64,000 nt of DNA from DATBLE01 sp963719325 (lineage in GTDB: Bacteria > Actinomycetota > Thermoleophilia > Gaiellales > Gaiellaceae): the NCBI GenBank assembly GCA_963719325.1, contig CAVRBW010000008.1, positions 1 through 64,000 of the forward strand, read 5' to 3'. A program made the position numbers and the translations under genes. The notes under the pieces were generated by a model that saw only the letters and a program-made list of their open reading frames with translations, did no database searches and was not told the DNA's origin. Positions 53,209 through 60,727 of the stretch are shown piece after piece (within the stretch, counting starts at the first letter, position 1; each line of letters begins with the position of its first letter).

Positions 53209-54224
53209 TCGTCTTCGGGCTGATCGTGGCCGCCGCGACCTTTGCGGGCGGACTTGTCTCGGCAGTGACGATCAGGCTGCTGCCGACAGCGAACCTTCGA
53301 CTCGCCGGTCTCGCGTTCGTGTCTGGAGCACTGCCGCTGATTGCAGTCTCGGTCTCGGGCACGGTGATGTTCGCCTCGGGCCACGACACGACCTTGCTGT
53401 TCGTCGCCGCTGCGTCGTCCTCGGCCTCGATCCTCGCCGGCCTGATCGTCGCGCGCTCGATCGCGCGACCGGTTCAGCGCCTGCGCGCTGCGTCGTCGGA
53501 GCTGGCCGCGGGCGACCTGGGTGTGCGTGCACCGGAGAGCGGGCCCCGGGAGATCGCCGAGCTGGGCGTCGCGTTCAACGAGATGGCGGTGAATCTCGAG
53601 AAGCTGTTCGACGTCCGCAGTCAGCTCGTCGCCTGGGCGAGCCACGACCTCCGCACGCCGCTGGCCTCGATGCAGGCGATCCTCGAGGCGCTCGAGGACG
53701 GGCTGGTCGAGCCGGCGGAGTACCTGCCCTCGCTGCGCGAGCAGGTGCGCGTCCTCTCGACGATCGTCGAGGATCTCTTCGAGCTTGCCCGGATCGATGC
53801 GGGCGTCCTCACCCTCGAGCTGGCGGAGGCGCAGCTCGATCCGCTCGTCGAGGCCTGCCTGCGCGGAATCGAGCCGGAGGCGCGGGCGCGGAAGATCACC
53901 CTGAACGCCGACGTCAACGGCTCGGCGAAGGTGTTGTGCGCACCGGAGAAGGTCGAGCGGGTGCTCTACAACCTGCTGGCGAACGCGCTCCGGCATACGC
54001 CGAGCGACGGGTCCGTAGCCGTGCGAGTGCGACCGCTCGCCAACGAGGTGTGCGTCACCGTCGAAGACACCGGGGCGGGCTTTCGCGACGACAGCGTTCA
54101 CGGCTCGGGGCTCGGCCTCGCGATCGCGCGCGGCTTCATCGAGTACCAGGGCGGCCGGATCTGGCACGAGAACCGCCCCGGAGGTGGAGCGTGCGTCTCG
54201 TTCACGCTCCCCGCTGCGGCCTAG
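53205..54224 (+). CDS. Two-component sensor histidine kinase
   Basis: This 339-residue kinase has two or three N-terminal membrane helices (residues about 1-80) with almost no extracytoplasmic loop, so it may sense within or near the membrane. It then has a HAMP region (ARPVQRLRAASSELAAGDLG), HisKA WASHDLRTPLASMQAI with the phospho-His, N box VLYNLLANALRHTPS, G1 VEDTGAGF and G2 GSGLGLAIARGF. GTG 53205 overlaps the regulator stop. Confidence 0.92.
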   Translation: MIVFGLIVAAATFAGGLVSAVTIRLLPTANLRLAGLAFVSGALPLIAVSVSGTVMFASGHDTTLLFVAAASSSASILAGLIVARSIARPVQRLRAASSELAAGDLGVRAPESGPREIAELGVAFNEMAVNLEKLFDVRSQLVAWASHDLRTPLASMQAILEALEDGLVEPAEYLPSLREQVRVLSTIVEDLFELARIDAGVLTLELAEAQLDPLVEACLRGIEPEARARKITLNADVNGSAKVLCAPEKVERVLYNLLANALRHTPSDGSVAVRVRPLANEVCVTVEDTGAGFRDDSVHGSGLGLAIARGFIEYQGGRIWHENRPGGGACVSFTLPAAA

Positions 54225-54235
54225 ACTGGTCTCAC

Positions 54236-54481
54236 GTGACTCGGTACGACGAGCTGATCGCCCGACTGCGCGCGGCGTCGCAACCCGCGCGGCCGGCTCC
54301 CCCCGGCTTCGCGCCCTACCTCGAGAAAGTACGCGGCGGCGCGTACAGAGTCACCGACCGCGACGTCGACGAGCTCAAAGCCGCCGGCCATTCGGAAGAC
54401 GAGATCTTCGAGCAAACCGTCTCGGCCGCGGTTGCCGCCGGGCTGGAACGGCTCGACGCCGGGCTCGGAGCGATGAGCTGA
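54236..54481 (+). CDS. 81-aa protein resembling the C-terminal helices of AhpD/CMD proteins
   Basis: GTG 54236 starts a short protein. Its second half, VTDRDVDELKAAGHSEDEIF then AAVAAGLERLDAGLG, aligns by eye with LTSDDADVVRSAGVSDEAMV then AALFNMITRLADSLG near the end of the next gene's product. It thus looks like a half-size carboxymuconolactone-decarboxylase-type helical unit without the CxxC motif. It lies 11 bp after the kinase stop, and its end overlaps the next start by 4 bp. It may pair with the selenoprotein as a non-catalytic partner. Confidence 0.75.
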   Translation: MTRYDELIARLRAASQPARPAPPGFAPYLEKVRGGAYRVTDRDVDELKAAGHSEDEIFEQTVSAAVAAGLERLDAGLGAMS

Positions 54482-55068
54482 GACTCGACGTCGTCGACCA
54501 GGGCCACGCCCCCGCCGGGGCCGCCGTCCTCGAGCAGATCCGGCAGGCGCGCGGAGTCGAGCCGGTCGGCGTCCTGAAGACGCTCTATTACCGGCCCGAT
54601 CTCTTCGGCCGCCCCTTCTCGGACGCGCTCGAGCTGGCGATGCGCGGGCCCTCCGACTGGAGCGCGGGCGAGCGCGAGCTCTTCGCCGCCTTCGTCTCAT
54701 CGCTCAACCAGTGCCCGTTCTGAACGGGCTCGCACGGCGCGGTCGCGTCGTACGCACTCGGAGAGGACGTCTGGCGCGCGGTCGAGTCCGACTGGCGAAC
54801 CGCACCGATCGACGAGCGCCTGCGTGCGATGCTCGGCTTTCTCGAGAAGCTGACCCTGCGCCCGGGTGAGCTGACGAGCGACGACGCCGACGTCGTGCGC
54901 TCGGCCGGCGTCTCGGACGAAGCGATGGTCGACGCGATCCACGTCGCCGCGCTCTTCAACATGATCACGCGCCTCGCCGACTCGCTCGGCTGGGACGTTC
55001 CGCCGTGGGCGAGCTTCCTGGCCAGGGGGCAAGCCATGCTCGAGAGCGGCTACGCGCTCGAAGACTGA
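54478..55068 (+). CDS. AhpD-like (CMD family) peroxidase-type selenoprotein with CxxU motif
   Basis: One continuous frame is interrupted only by TGA 54721-54723. Before it the protein ends FVSSLNQCPF; after it TGSHGAVASYALG continues in frame to TGA 55066-55068. The AhpD/peroxidase-related motif is SxxNxCxxCxxxH, so the TGA replaces the second Cys, giving C79-P-F-U82 and H86. A GGUC-loop hairpin follows at SECIS distance. Later segments RAMLGFLEKLTLRPGEL and VDAIHVAALFNMITRLADSL are typical CMD helices. CTG 54478, with GGAG seven bases away, is the likely start, giving 196 residues. The role would be peroxide or disulfide reduction. A Cys-to-stop change is the alternative. Confidence 0.82.
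54734..54751 (+). promoter_or_regulatory. Bacterial SECIS element (UGA recoding hairpin)
   Basis: ACGGCGC (54734-54740) pairs with GCGTCGT (54745-54751), seven pairs including one G-U, around a four-base loop GGTC. The loop begins 18 nt after the in-frame UGA. From memory, the E. coli fdhF SECIS also presents a GGUC loop 18 nt after its UGA, recognised by SelB. Confidence 0.75.
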
Positions 55069-55091
55069 GCCGTCGAGGGCAGACGGCTCCG

Positions 55092-56015
55092 CTACCCGAC
55101 GTGGATCCGCGTCACCCGGTTCGTGCCGGAGGCCGGCACCCAGATGTCGCCGAACGCCTCGGCGGCAGGGAAGGGCTTCGGTCCGACCTTGAACCTGGCG
55201 ACCACCTTCTTCCGGGCCGGGTCGACACGGGCGACCGTCCCCTCGCCGATGATCGGGACGAAGACGCTCCCGTCGGAGGCGATCGCCGGATTGCTCAGCC
55301 TGAAGCCGACCTTCACGCGGGCGACCGCTTTCAGTGTCTTCGGGTCGATGCGCACGACCTCCGAGCCTGCGCTGGACGCCACCCAGATCGCGGTGTCCGA
55401 GACTGCCACGGAGTCGGGCGCGTTCAGCCCGGTGGGCACCGACCGCACGCGATTCGTCACGGGATCGACGCGGTAGATGCGCTTGCCGAAGTTGCTGCCG
55501 ACCCAGATCGCTCCGGCGCCATAGCGGACCTGATGAGGGGCGACCCCGACCTTGATCGTCGCGGTGACCTTGTTCGTCGCCGGATCGATCCGGCTGAGGG
55601 TGCCGTTCGTCTCGCTCGTCGCCCAGACGGAGTCGGCAGCGAAGGTGACGTCCCAGACCCTCGGCCCGACGGGGATCCGCGCAACCACCTTCATCTGCTC
55701 CGGATCGATCCGTTCGACGGTCCCGGTCCCGTAGCCGTCCACCCAGACACTGTCTGCGCCGACGGCAACCCCACAGGGCTGGACGCCGACGTTCACCTTG
55801 GCAGTCACCTTGTTCGTGGCGGGATCGATTCGCGCCACGGTGCTCTCGCCGATGTTGCCCACCCAGACGAAGCCCAGCCCGCCCACTTCGGAGCAAGGCC
55901 TGCTTCCGGTCACGATGCGGGCAGCGACTCGCGACGGCGCCAGCGAGCCTCCCGCAACTGCAACGCCCGCCGCTGTGAGCGCCAGAATGCCAAGACCGAC
56001 AATGTATTTGAGCAC
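55092..56015 (-). CDS. Exported YVTN/Vgb-like beta-propeller protein
   Basis: GGAGG before GTG 56015 gives 307 residues. A signal peptide or anchor (VGLGILALTAAGVAVAGG) is followed by about seven repeats of roughly 40 residues, each with a phrase like VARIDPATNKVTAKVNVG. This is the YVTN/virginiamycin-B-lyase-like propeller fold. There is no catalytic His/Glu set I can identify, so lyase activity is doubtful; an extracellular binding role is more likely. It diverges from the MarR gene with a 55-bp gap containing a palindrome. Confidence 0.8.
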   Translation of the reverse strand: MLKYIVGLGILALTAAGVAVAGGSLAPSRVAARIVTGSRPCSEVGGLGFVWVGNIGESTVARIDPATNKVTAKVNVGVQPCGVAVGADSVWVDGYGTGTVERIDPEQMKVVARIPVGPRVWDVTFAADSVWATSETNGTLSRIDPATNKVTATIKVGVAPHQVRYGAGAIWVGSNFGKRIYRVDPVTNRVRSVPTGLNAPDSVAVSDTAIWVASSAGSEVVRIDPKTLKAVARVKVGFRLSNPAIASDGSVFVPIIGEGTVARVDPARKKVVARFKVGPKPFPAAEAFGDIWVPASGTNRVTRIHVG

Positions 56016-56040
56016 CGCTCGACCTCCATATAATTCGACT

Positions 56041-56059
56041 TCGCAGCACTTTACTGCGA
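56041..56059. promoter_or_regulatory. Probable MarR operator
   Basis: TCGCAGCACTTTACTGCGA has perfect 6-bp arms around 7 bases. It lies between the divergent propeller and MarR starts, 12 bp before the MarR ATG. Size and place fit a MarR-type autoregulatory site. Confidence 0.55.
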
Positions 56060-56070
56060 CATCGTAGTTT

Positions 56071-56565
56071 ATGCCCAAGAAGACCACACGCGGCCGTAAC
56101 GTTCTCTTCAGGCTCTTCATCCTGAGCCAGCTGTCGAACGACCTGCTCGAGCAGGCGATGGTGAGGCTGAAGTCGAGCCCGAACGACTTCGCCGTGCAGA
56201 GCGCGATACGCGCCTTTCAGCCGATCACGCCGACGAAGCTCGCGACCCTGCTCGGGATGCCGCCGACCACGCTCTCCTCACACCTGAGGCGCCTGGAGGC
56301 GCGTCGCCAGATCAAGCGGCGTCGCAATCCCGACGATCGACGGTCGACCCTCCTCGAGGTGACGAAGCTCGGCGACCGCAACGTGGTCGCTGCGATTCCG
56401 GCGCTGCAGGGCTCGATCGCCCAGATCAACGAGCACCTCGACTACTCGGCGAAGGAACTCGACCTCGCGCTAGACCGGCTCGAGGACGCCTTACGCGCCG
56501 CGCTCTCTAGGCCCGACGAAGCAGTGCGACGGCCTGCGCAGCGAGCCCCTCGCCGCGCCCGGTGA
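56071..56565 (+). CDS. MarR-family transcriptional regulator
   Basis: This 164-residue winged-helix regulator has ITPTKLATLLGMPPTTLSSH as recognition helices and RRNPDDRRSTLLEVTKLG as the beta wing, both characteristic of MarR. ATG 56071 has no Shine-Dalgarno sequence, so the mRNA may be leaderless. The last 20 or so residues are basic and overlap ispF on the other strand by 59 bp. It probably controls the divergent propeller gene. Confidence 0.85.
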   Translation: MPKKTTRGRNVLFRLFILSQLSNDLLEQAMVRLKSSPNDFAVQSAIRAFQPITPTKLATLLGMPPTTLSSHLRRLEARRQIKRRRNPDDRRSTLLEVTKLGDRNVVAAIPALQGSIAQINEHLDYSAKELDLALDRLEDALRAALSRPDEAVRRPAQRAPRRAR

Positions 56566-56989
56566 AACCGAGTCCGTCCGTGGTGGTGGCGCGAACAGCG
56601 ATCTGCTGGCCGTCGTGACCGAGCGCGCCCGCGAGCGCAGCGCACATCTCGTCGCGGAGCGGTGCAAGCCTCGGCTCCTGACCGATGAAGACGCAGTCGG
56701 CGTTGACGAGCTCCCACCCTGCCTCGCGCACCCGCGTGTAGGCCTGCTCCAGGAGAACGAGCGACGAGATGCCGGGCGGCGTGCGGCCGTCGGACGGGAA
56801 GAGAGAGCCGATGTCGCCGAGGTTGGCGGCACCGAGGAGGGCGTCGATCAGCGCGTGGGTGATCACGTCGCCATCGGAATGTCCGGCGAGGCCACGGTCG
56901 CTCTCGACCCGAATCCCGCCGAGCACGAGCGGTACGCCGTCCTCGAGCGCATGCGCGTCGAAACCGGTCCCGACCCGGAACTCGCTCAC
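56507..56989 (-). CDS. ispF: 2-C-methyl-D-erythritol 2,4-cyclodiphosphate synthase
   Basis: This 160-residue IspF is the fifth step of the MEP isoprenoid pathway. The metal-binding motif RVGTGFDAHAL at the N-terminus, GHSDGDVITHALIDALLGA and TTTDGLGFTGRGEG are diagnostic. GTG 56989 is the start that gives the normal N-terminus. It lies after the PHP phosphatase gene rather than directly after ispD. The 163-bp gap before it shows no clear structure. Confidence 0.94.
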   Translation of the reverse strand: MSEFRVGTGFDAHALEDGVPLVLGGIRVESDRGLAGHSDGDVITHALIDALLGAANLGDIGSLFPSDGRTPPGISSLVLLEQAYTRVREAGWELVNADCVFIGQEPRLAPLRDEMCAALAGALGHDGQQIAVRATTTDGLGFTGRGEGLAAQAVALLRRA

Positions 56990-57152
56990 GGGTCCACCCT
57001 CTCTCGGCAAGTCGATCCCATTGCCCCACCCGGGGAGGGGACCTGGGAGTTCCACCCGCCTCCCGCCGGCGATCCTACCGCCCGAACCGTCACGTGTCCC
57101 TCACTCGCCCGTGACGATGCTGTGCCGATTTGCCGGGTGACCGCGAACGCAT

Positions 57153-57926
57153 TCATCCCAGCGGTTCTTGCCTGCCGCGTCGACCTTCGAACACGGTCAC
57201 CGTCTCGTAGCCTGCCGCACGGGCGAGGCTCAGCGCGCGGTCGAAGTCCCGGCCCACGTTCTGCGGGACATGGGCGTCGGATGCAAGCGTGATCGGCGGG
57301 TGGGCCGCGAGCATCGCGAGATCCGGGTACAGCTCGCCGACCTGCTTGTGCAATCCCGCAGTCGAGATCTCGAGCGCCACTCCGTTCAGCTCCGGATACT
57401 CGATCGTCTCGGGACGCAGGTCGAAGATCTTCGCCAGATCCGGGTGCGCGAGAACGTCGACGTGCCCCGAGCCGGCGAGCGCGGCCAGCGCCGAGAAGTA
57501 ACGGCGCCAGACCTCTTCGACCTCCAGCTCCGCCCAGATTCCGGGTTGCAGGTCGACCGCGAGCCCGTCGAGCCAATGGACGGATCCGAGCAGGTAGTCC
57601 CATGGATATCCGTCGAGCACTTCCGCCAGCTCGTCTTGCCGTTCGGCGACGTAGTCGACCTCCAGCCCGAGCTTGACCGGGAGCCCTTGCCGCTTCGCCT
57701 GGACAAGCGCGTCGACGTAGTCGTCGAGGTCGTAGACGCAGCGCTCGGTCTGGTACGGGAGAGACCACAGCGGCCGGGTCTGACGGAAGTAGTAGACGTG
57801 CTCGGTGAAGCCGATCTCGTCGATCCCCCGCGCGGCGCCCGTCTCGACGAAGCGCTCGATCGCCTCGACCGTGTGCACGATCCGCTCGTCGGGATCGCGC
57901 AGGTGCATGTGGTAGTCGACGATCAT
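57153..57926 (-). CDS. HisJ-like histidinol-phosphatase / PHP phosphoesterase
   Basis: This 257-residue PHP protein has MIVDYHMHLRDPDE, IDEIGFTEHVYYF, LGLEVDYVAERQDEL, LLGSVHWLDGLAVD, VDVLAHPDLAKIF and ITLASDAHVPQNVG, the complete metal-ligand set of the HisK/HisJ group. It may dephosphorylate histidinol phosphate or another small phosphate. ATG 57926 overlaps the ispD stop (ATGA). Its place between ispD and ispF is not explained by pathway logic. Confidence 0.85.
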   Translation of the reverse strand: MIVDYHMHLRDPDERIVHTVEAIERFVETGAARGIDEIGFTEHVYYFRQTRPLWSLPYQTERCVYDLDDYVDALVQAKRQGLPVKLGLEVDYVAERQDELAEVLDGYPWDYLLGSVHWLDGLAVDLQPGIWAELEVEEVWRRYFSALAALAGSGHVDVLAHPDLAKIFDLRPETIEYPELNGVALEISTAGLHKQVGELYPDLAMLAAHPPITLASDAHVPQNVGRDFDRALSLARAAGYETVTVFEGRRGRQEPLG

Positions 57927-58591
57927 TCGGCGAGCCAGCGTTCGACGAGCTCCAGGTCCTGACGGGTCGTGACCTTGAGGAGCCGCGGGTCGCCCGGAAC
58001 CACCTTCACCCTGCCCGCCCGTGCCTCGACCAGTGCCGCACAGTCCGTCGCGTCTCCCGAGCCGGCCAGAGCCTCTCGAAACACGGACGCGACGAACGCC
58101 TGCGGCGTCTGCACCGTCACCAGCTCGTGACGCGGCAGCGTCTCCTCGACGCCGCCGTCCCGAACCCGCTTGACCGTGTCGATGGGCGGCAGGCCGGGCA
58201 CGGCGCCGTCCCATCCTTCGCCCAGCGGGGCAAGCACGCGCTCGACCACGTCGTCGGGCAGCAGCGGCCGAGCGGCGTCGTGGACCAGGATTGCCGCCGC
58301 GTCGTCAGCAACCTCGCCGACGCCGATGCGCACCGAATCCGTTCGCGTCTCACCGCCCGCGACCGCAGCGACCACCTTGCCGCAGCCGAGCTCCTCGGCG
58401 AGGAGGATGACGGGCTCTTCCCACCCCGGCGGCGCGACGACGACGATCGACTCGATCCAGGCCGACGCCTCGAGGCGTTCCAGGCTCTCGGCCAGCAACG
58501 GGCGACCGGAGAGCGCGGCGAAGGCCTTCGGCCGGTCCACCCCAAGCCGCTCGCCGCGACCGGCGGCGGCGAGGACGGCCCAAACCGACAC
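57923..58591 (-). CDS. ispD: 2-C-methyl-D-erythritol 4-phosphate cytidylyltransferase
   Basis: This 222-residue IspD makes CDP-methylerythritol in the MEP pathway. Motifs are AVLAAAGRGERLGVDRPKAF, VVAGGETRTDSVRIG, ILVHDAARPLLPDDVV, PPIDTVKRV and VQTPQAFVASVF. GTG 58591 is the start, 18 bp after the carD stop. It is co-transcribed with carD upstream and the PHP phosphatase downstream. Confidence 0.95.
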   Translation of the reverse strand: MSVWAVLAAAGRGERLGVDRPKAFAALSGRPLLAESLERLEASAWIESIVVVAPPGWEEPVILLAEELGCGKVVAAVAGGETRTDSVRIGVGEVADDAAAILVHDAARPLLPDDVVERVLAPLGEGWDGAVPGLPPIDTVKRVRDGGVEETLPRHELVTVQTPQAFVASVFREALAGSGDATDCAALVEARAGRVKVVPGDPRLLKVTTRQDLELVERWLAE

Positions 58592-58609
58592 GAGAGGTCG
58601 GACGCGGCG

Positions 58610-59140
58610 CTACGCGCTCGCGCCCGCAGCGACCTTCGCGGTCTTCTTCTTCCCGTTGCCGACGATAGAGAGAACCTCGTCGAGCCAGACCGCGGCCTCG
58701 TCCTCGTCCATCGCCTTGGCGTACATCAGCTCGCTGGCGAGGATCTTCTTCGCCTTCACGAACATCTGCTTCTCGCCGGTGGAGAGCCCCTTCTCGTGAT
58801 CCCGGAGGGAGAGGTTCCGTACGACCTCGGCGAGCTCGAAGATGTCGCCGGTCTTCATCTTGTCGCGGTTGTGCTTGAAGCGGCGATTCCAGTTCTTCGG
58901 CATCGTCGTTCCCGAGCCCTGGAGAGCCTTCAGCACCTTCTCGACCATCACTTCGTCGATCACGCGGCGAAGCCCGACCTTCTCTGCGTTCTCGCACGGA
59001 ACGTTGACGGTCATGTCGTTGTGAAGAATCTTGATCGTGAGGTAGTCCCGCTTCTGGCCGAGCACCTCGCGCTGTTCCTTCTTCACGACGGTGCCTGCCC
59101 CGTGGTGTGGATACACCACCTTGTCGCCGACTTTGAACAA
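58610..59140 (-). CDS. carD: CarD-family transcriptional regulator
   Basis: This 176-residue CarD/RNA-polymerase-interacting factor stabilises open complexes at rRNA and other promoters. The N-terminal RNAP-interaction domain is FKVGDKVVYPHHGAGTVVKK; WNRRFKHNRDKMKTGDIFEL and KILASELMYAKAM mark the DNA-contact helices. TTG 59140 fits the family start (FKVGD), with AAAGGGG eight bases upstream. The leader has a strong hairpin at 59178-59201. Confidence 0.95.
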   Translation of the reverse strand: MFKVGDKVVYPHHGAGTVVKKEQREVLGQKRDYLTIKILHNDMTVNVPCENAEKVGLRRVIDEVMVEKVLKALQGSGTTMPKNWNRRFKHNRDKMKTGDIFELAEVVRNLSLRDHEKGLSTGEKQMFVKAKKILASELMYAKAMDEDEAAVWLDEVLSIVGNGKKKTAKVAAGASA

Positions 59141-59177
59141 GCTGATGCCCCTTTCCGAGCCCTGTAGTCGCCAAGAC

Positions 59178-59201
59178 GCCGGCGGTGACAAAACCGCCGG
59201 C
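59178..59201 (-). promoter_or_regulatory. Hairpin in the carD 5' leader
   Basis: GCCGGCGGT and ACCGCCGGC form a perfect 9-bp stem around a 6-base loop, 38 bases before the carD start codon. It lies between the radA terminator and carD and may be a leader attenuator or mRNA-stability structure. No known riboswitch pattern is visible. Confidence 0.5.
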
Positions 59202-59248
59202 GAAGTCGCTCAAGTATAGCTCAGATGGCTCAAAAACGCCAAGTTTCC

Positions 59249-59282
59249 AGGGCTTTTTACCGCCCGTTTACACAAAAGCCCT
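59249..59282 (-). terminator. Probable radA terminator
   Basis: AGGGCTTTT and AAAAGCCCT form a 9-bp inverted repeat around 16 bases, 13 bases after the radA stop. The loop is long and the U tract is part of the stem, so strength is uncertain. Confidence 0.5.
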
Positions 59283-59294
59283 GCTCAGAGGCGT

Positions 59295-60647
59295 CTAGTC
59301 AGCTTCGGTCGATGGCTCGCTGAGCCCCGCCCGGACCGCCTCTCGAACGCTTTCGACCTCGGCCACCGCGAGCGTGGCGCGATTCGGCGTCCCCTTCGGG
59401 GCGAGCACCGATCGGAAGCCCAGCTTGGCGCATTCTTCGAGCCTGCGCTCGGCCTGCGTGGCCGCGCGAAGCCGGCCGGTCAAGCCCAACTCGCCGAACG
59501 CGGCCAGGCCGTCCTTGACCGCCACGCCCCGCGAGGCCGAGGCGATCGCGAGCGCCACGGCGAGATCCGCGCCGGGCTCGTCGATGCGAACTCCGCCCGC
59601 GACGTTGACGAAAACGTCCGCGCTACCGAGCGACAGACGCGCGTGGCGGGCGAGCACCGCGACGATCATCGCCAACCGCTTCGGGTCGACCCCAGTCGCG
59701 ACGCGGCGAGGCATCGCCAGGTCGGTCGGCGCTACGAGCGCCTGGATCTCGAGCAGGATCGGCCGCGTTCCTTCGAGCGCACAGGCGACCGCGGCGCCGA
59801 TTTCGCCTGTCTCGCTCCGGCCGAACAGCTCCGAGGGATCGGGTACCCCCACGAGCCCCGCGCCCGTCATCTCGAAGACACCGAGCTCGTTCGTCGAGCC
59901 GAATCGATTCTTGGCGGCGCGCAGGATGCGGTGGGCGCGATAACGGTCACCCTCGAACTGCAGCACGCAGTCGACGAGGTGCTCGAGGACGCGCGGCCCG
60001 GCGACGCTGCCGTCCTTGGTGACGTGCCCGACGAGGAAGATCGCCACCCCGTTCTCCTTCGCGACGCGCAGGAGCCGTGCTGCTGCCTCTCGTACCTGTG
60101 CGACCGAACCGGGCGCAGAGCCGAGCTCGGCGGCGTACAGCGTCTGCACGGAGTCGATCACGCAGACCTCCGGGCGCTCGCGCTCCAGCGTCGCGCACAC
60201 GGTCTCGAGCTCGGTCTCGGCGAGGATTTCGACCGCCGCCGCACCGCCCAGACGACCGGCGCGTAGGTTGACCTGGGCGGGCGACTCCTCCCCGGTGACG
60301 AGCAGGACGCGCCGCTCGGTGCTCATCGCCCGCAAGGCCATCAGCAGCAGCGTCGACTTCCCGACACCGGGCTCGCCGCCGACGAGCACGAGCGAGGCGG
60401 GAACGAGCCCACCGCCCAGCACGCGATCGAGCTCGGAAACACCGGTCGGGATACGCTCCGCCTCTTCGGCCTCGACGTCGACGAGGCGGAGGAGCGGCCG
60501 GGCGGCGGCGACTCCGGGTCGGGAGTCGGTCTTCGACTCCTCGACGAGGGTGCCGAACTCGCCGCATCCCGGGCAGCGGCCGAACCAGCGTCCCGACGAG
60601 TAGCCGCACGCCGAGCAAGCAAAGAGAGAAGGCGCCGCCTTGGCCAT
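59295..60647 (-). CDS. radA: DNA repair protein RadA
   Basis: This 450-residue RadA/Sms branch-migration ATPase has zinc finger FACSACGYSSGRWFGRCPGC, Walker A VGGEPGVGKSTLLL, Walker B VCVIDSVQTLY, the RadA-specific AKNRFGSTNELGVFEM and a C-terminal Lon-protease-like domain (VNVAGGVRIDEPGADLAVAL). ATG 60647 is clear. The order radA-carD lacks the disA gene that often lies between them in related bacteria. Confidence 0.96.
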   Translation of the reverse strand: MAKAAPSLFACSACGYSSGRWFGRCPGCGEFGTLVEESKTDSRPGVAAARPLLRLVDVEAEEAERIPTGVSELDRVLGGGLVPASLVLVGGEPGVGKSTLLLMALRAMSTERRVLLVTGEESPAQVNLRAGRLGGAAAVEILAETELETVCATLERERPEVCVIDSVQTLYAAELGSAPGSVAQVREAAARLLRVAKENGVAIFLVGHVTKDGSVAGPRVLEHLVDCVLQFEGDRYRAHRILRAAKNRFGSTNELGVFEMTGAGLVGVPDPSELFGRSETGEIGAAVACALEGTRPILLEIQALVAPTDLAMPRRVATGVDPKRLAMIVAVLARHARLSLGSADVFVNVAGGVRIDEPGADLAVALAIASASRGVAVKDGLAAFGELGLTGRLRAATQAERRLEECAKLGFRSVLAPKGTPNRATLAVAEVESVREAVRAGLSEPSTEAD

Positions 60648-60727
60648 GCGGCCAGTCTACGGAGCGGACCCGACGCGACTCTGCGCCGGGTCCGTGACGA
60701 TTCTTTGACCGCCTTCGGCTCTTCGGG

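Noticed and set aside
54721..54723. TGA as an ordinary stop ending a 81-residue protein, with a separate small ORF from 54829
   Set aside because: The frame continues without a break through conserved CMD helices, the TGA sits at the catalytic Cys column, and a SECIS-like hairpin with the right spacing follows. Two separate proteins would each lack half of the fold.
56507..56565. MarR C-terminal tail overlapping ispF as an error
   Set aside because: The overlap is only 59 bp, both frames are complete, and convergent overlaps also occur elsewhere in this window, so it was kept as real.
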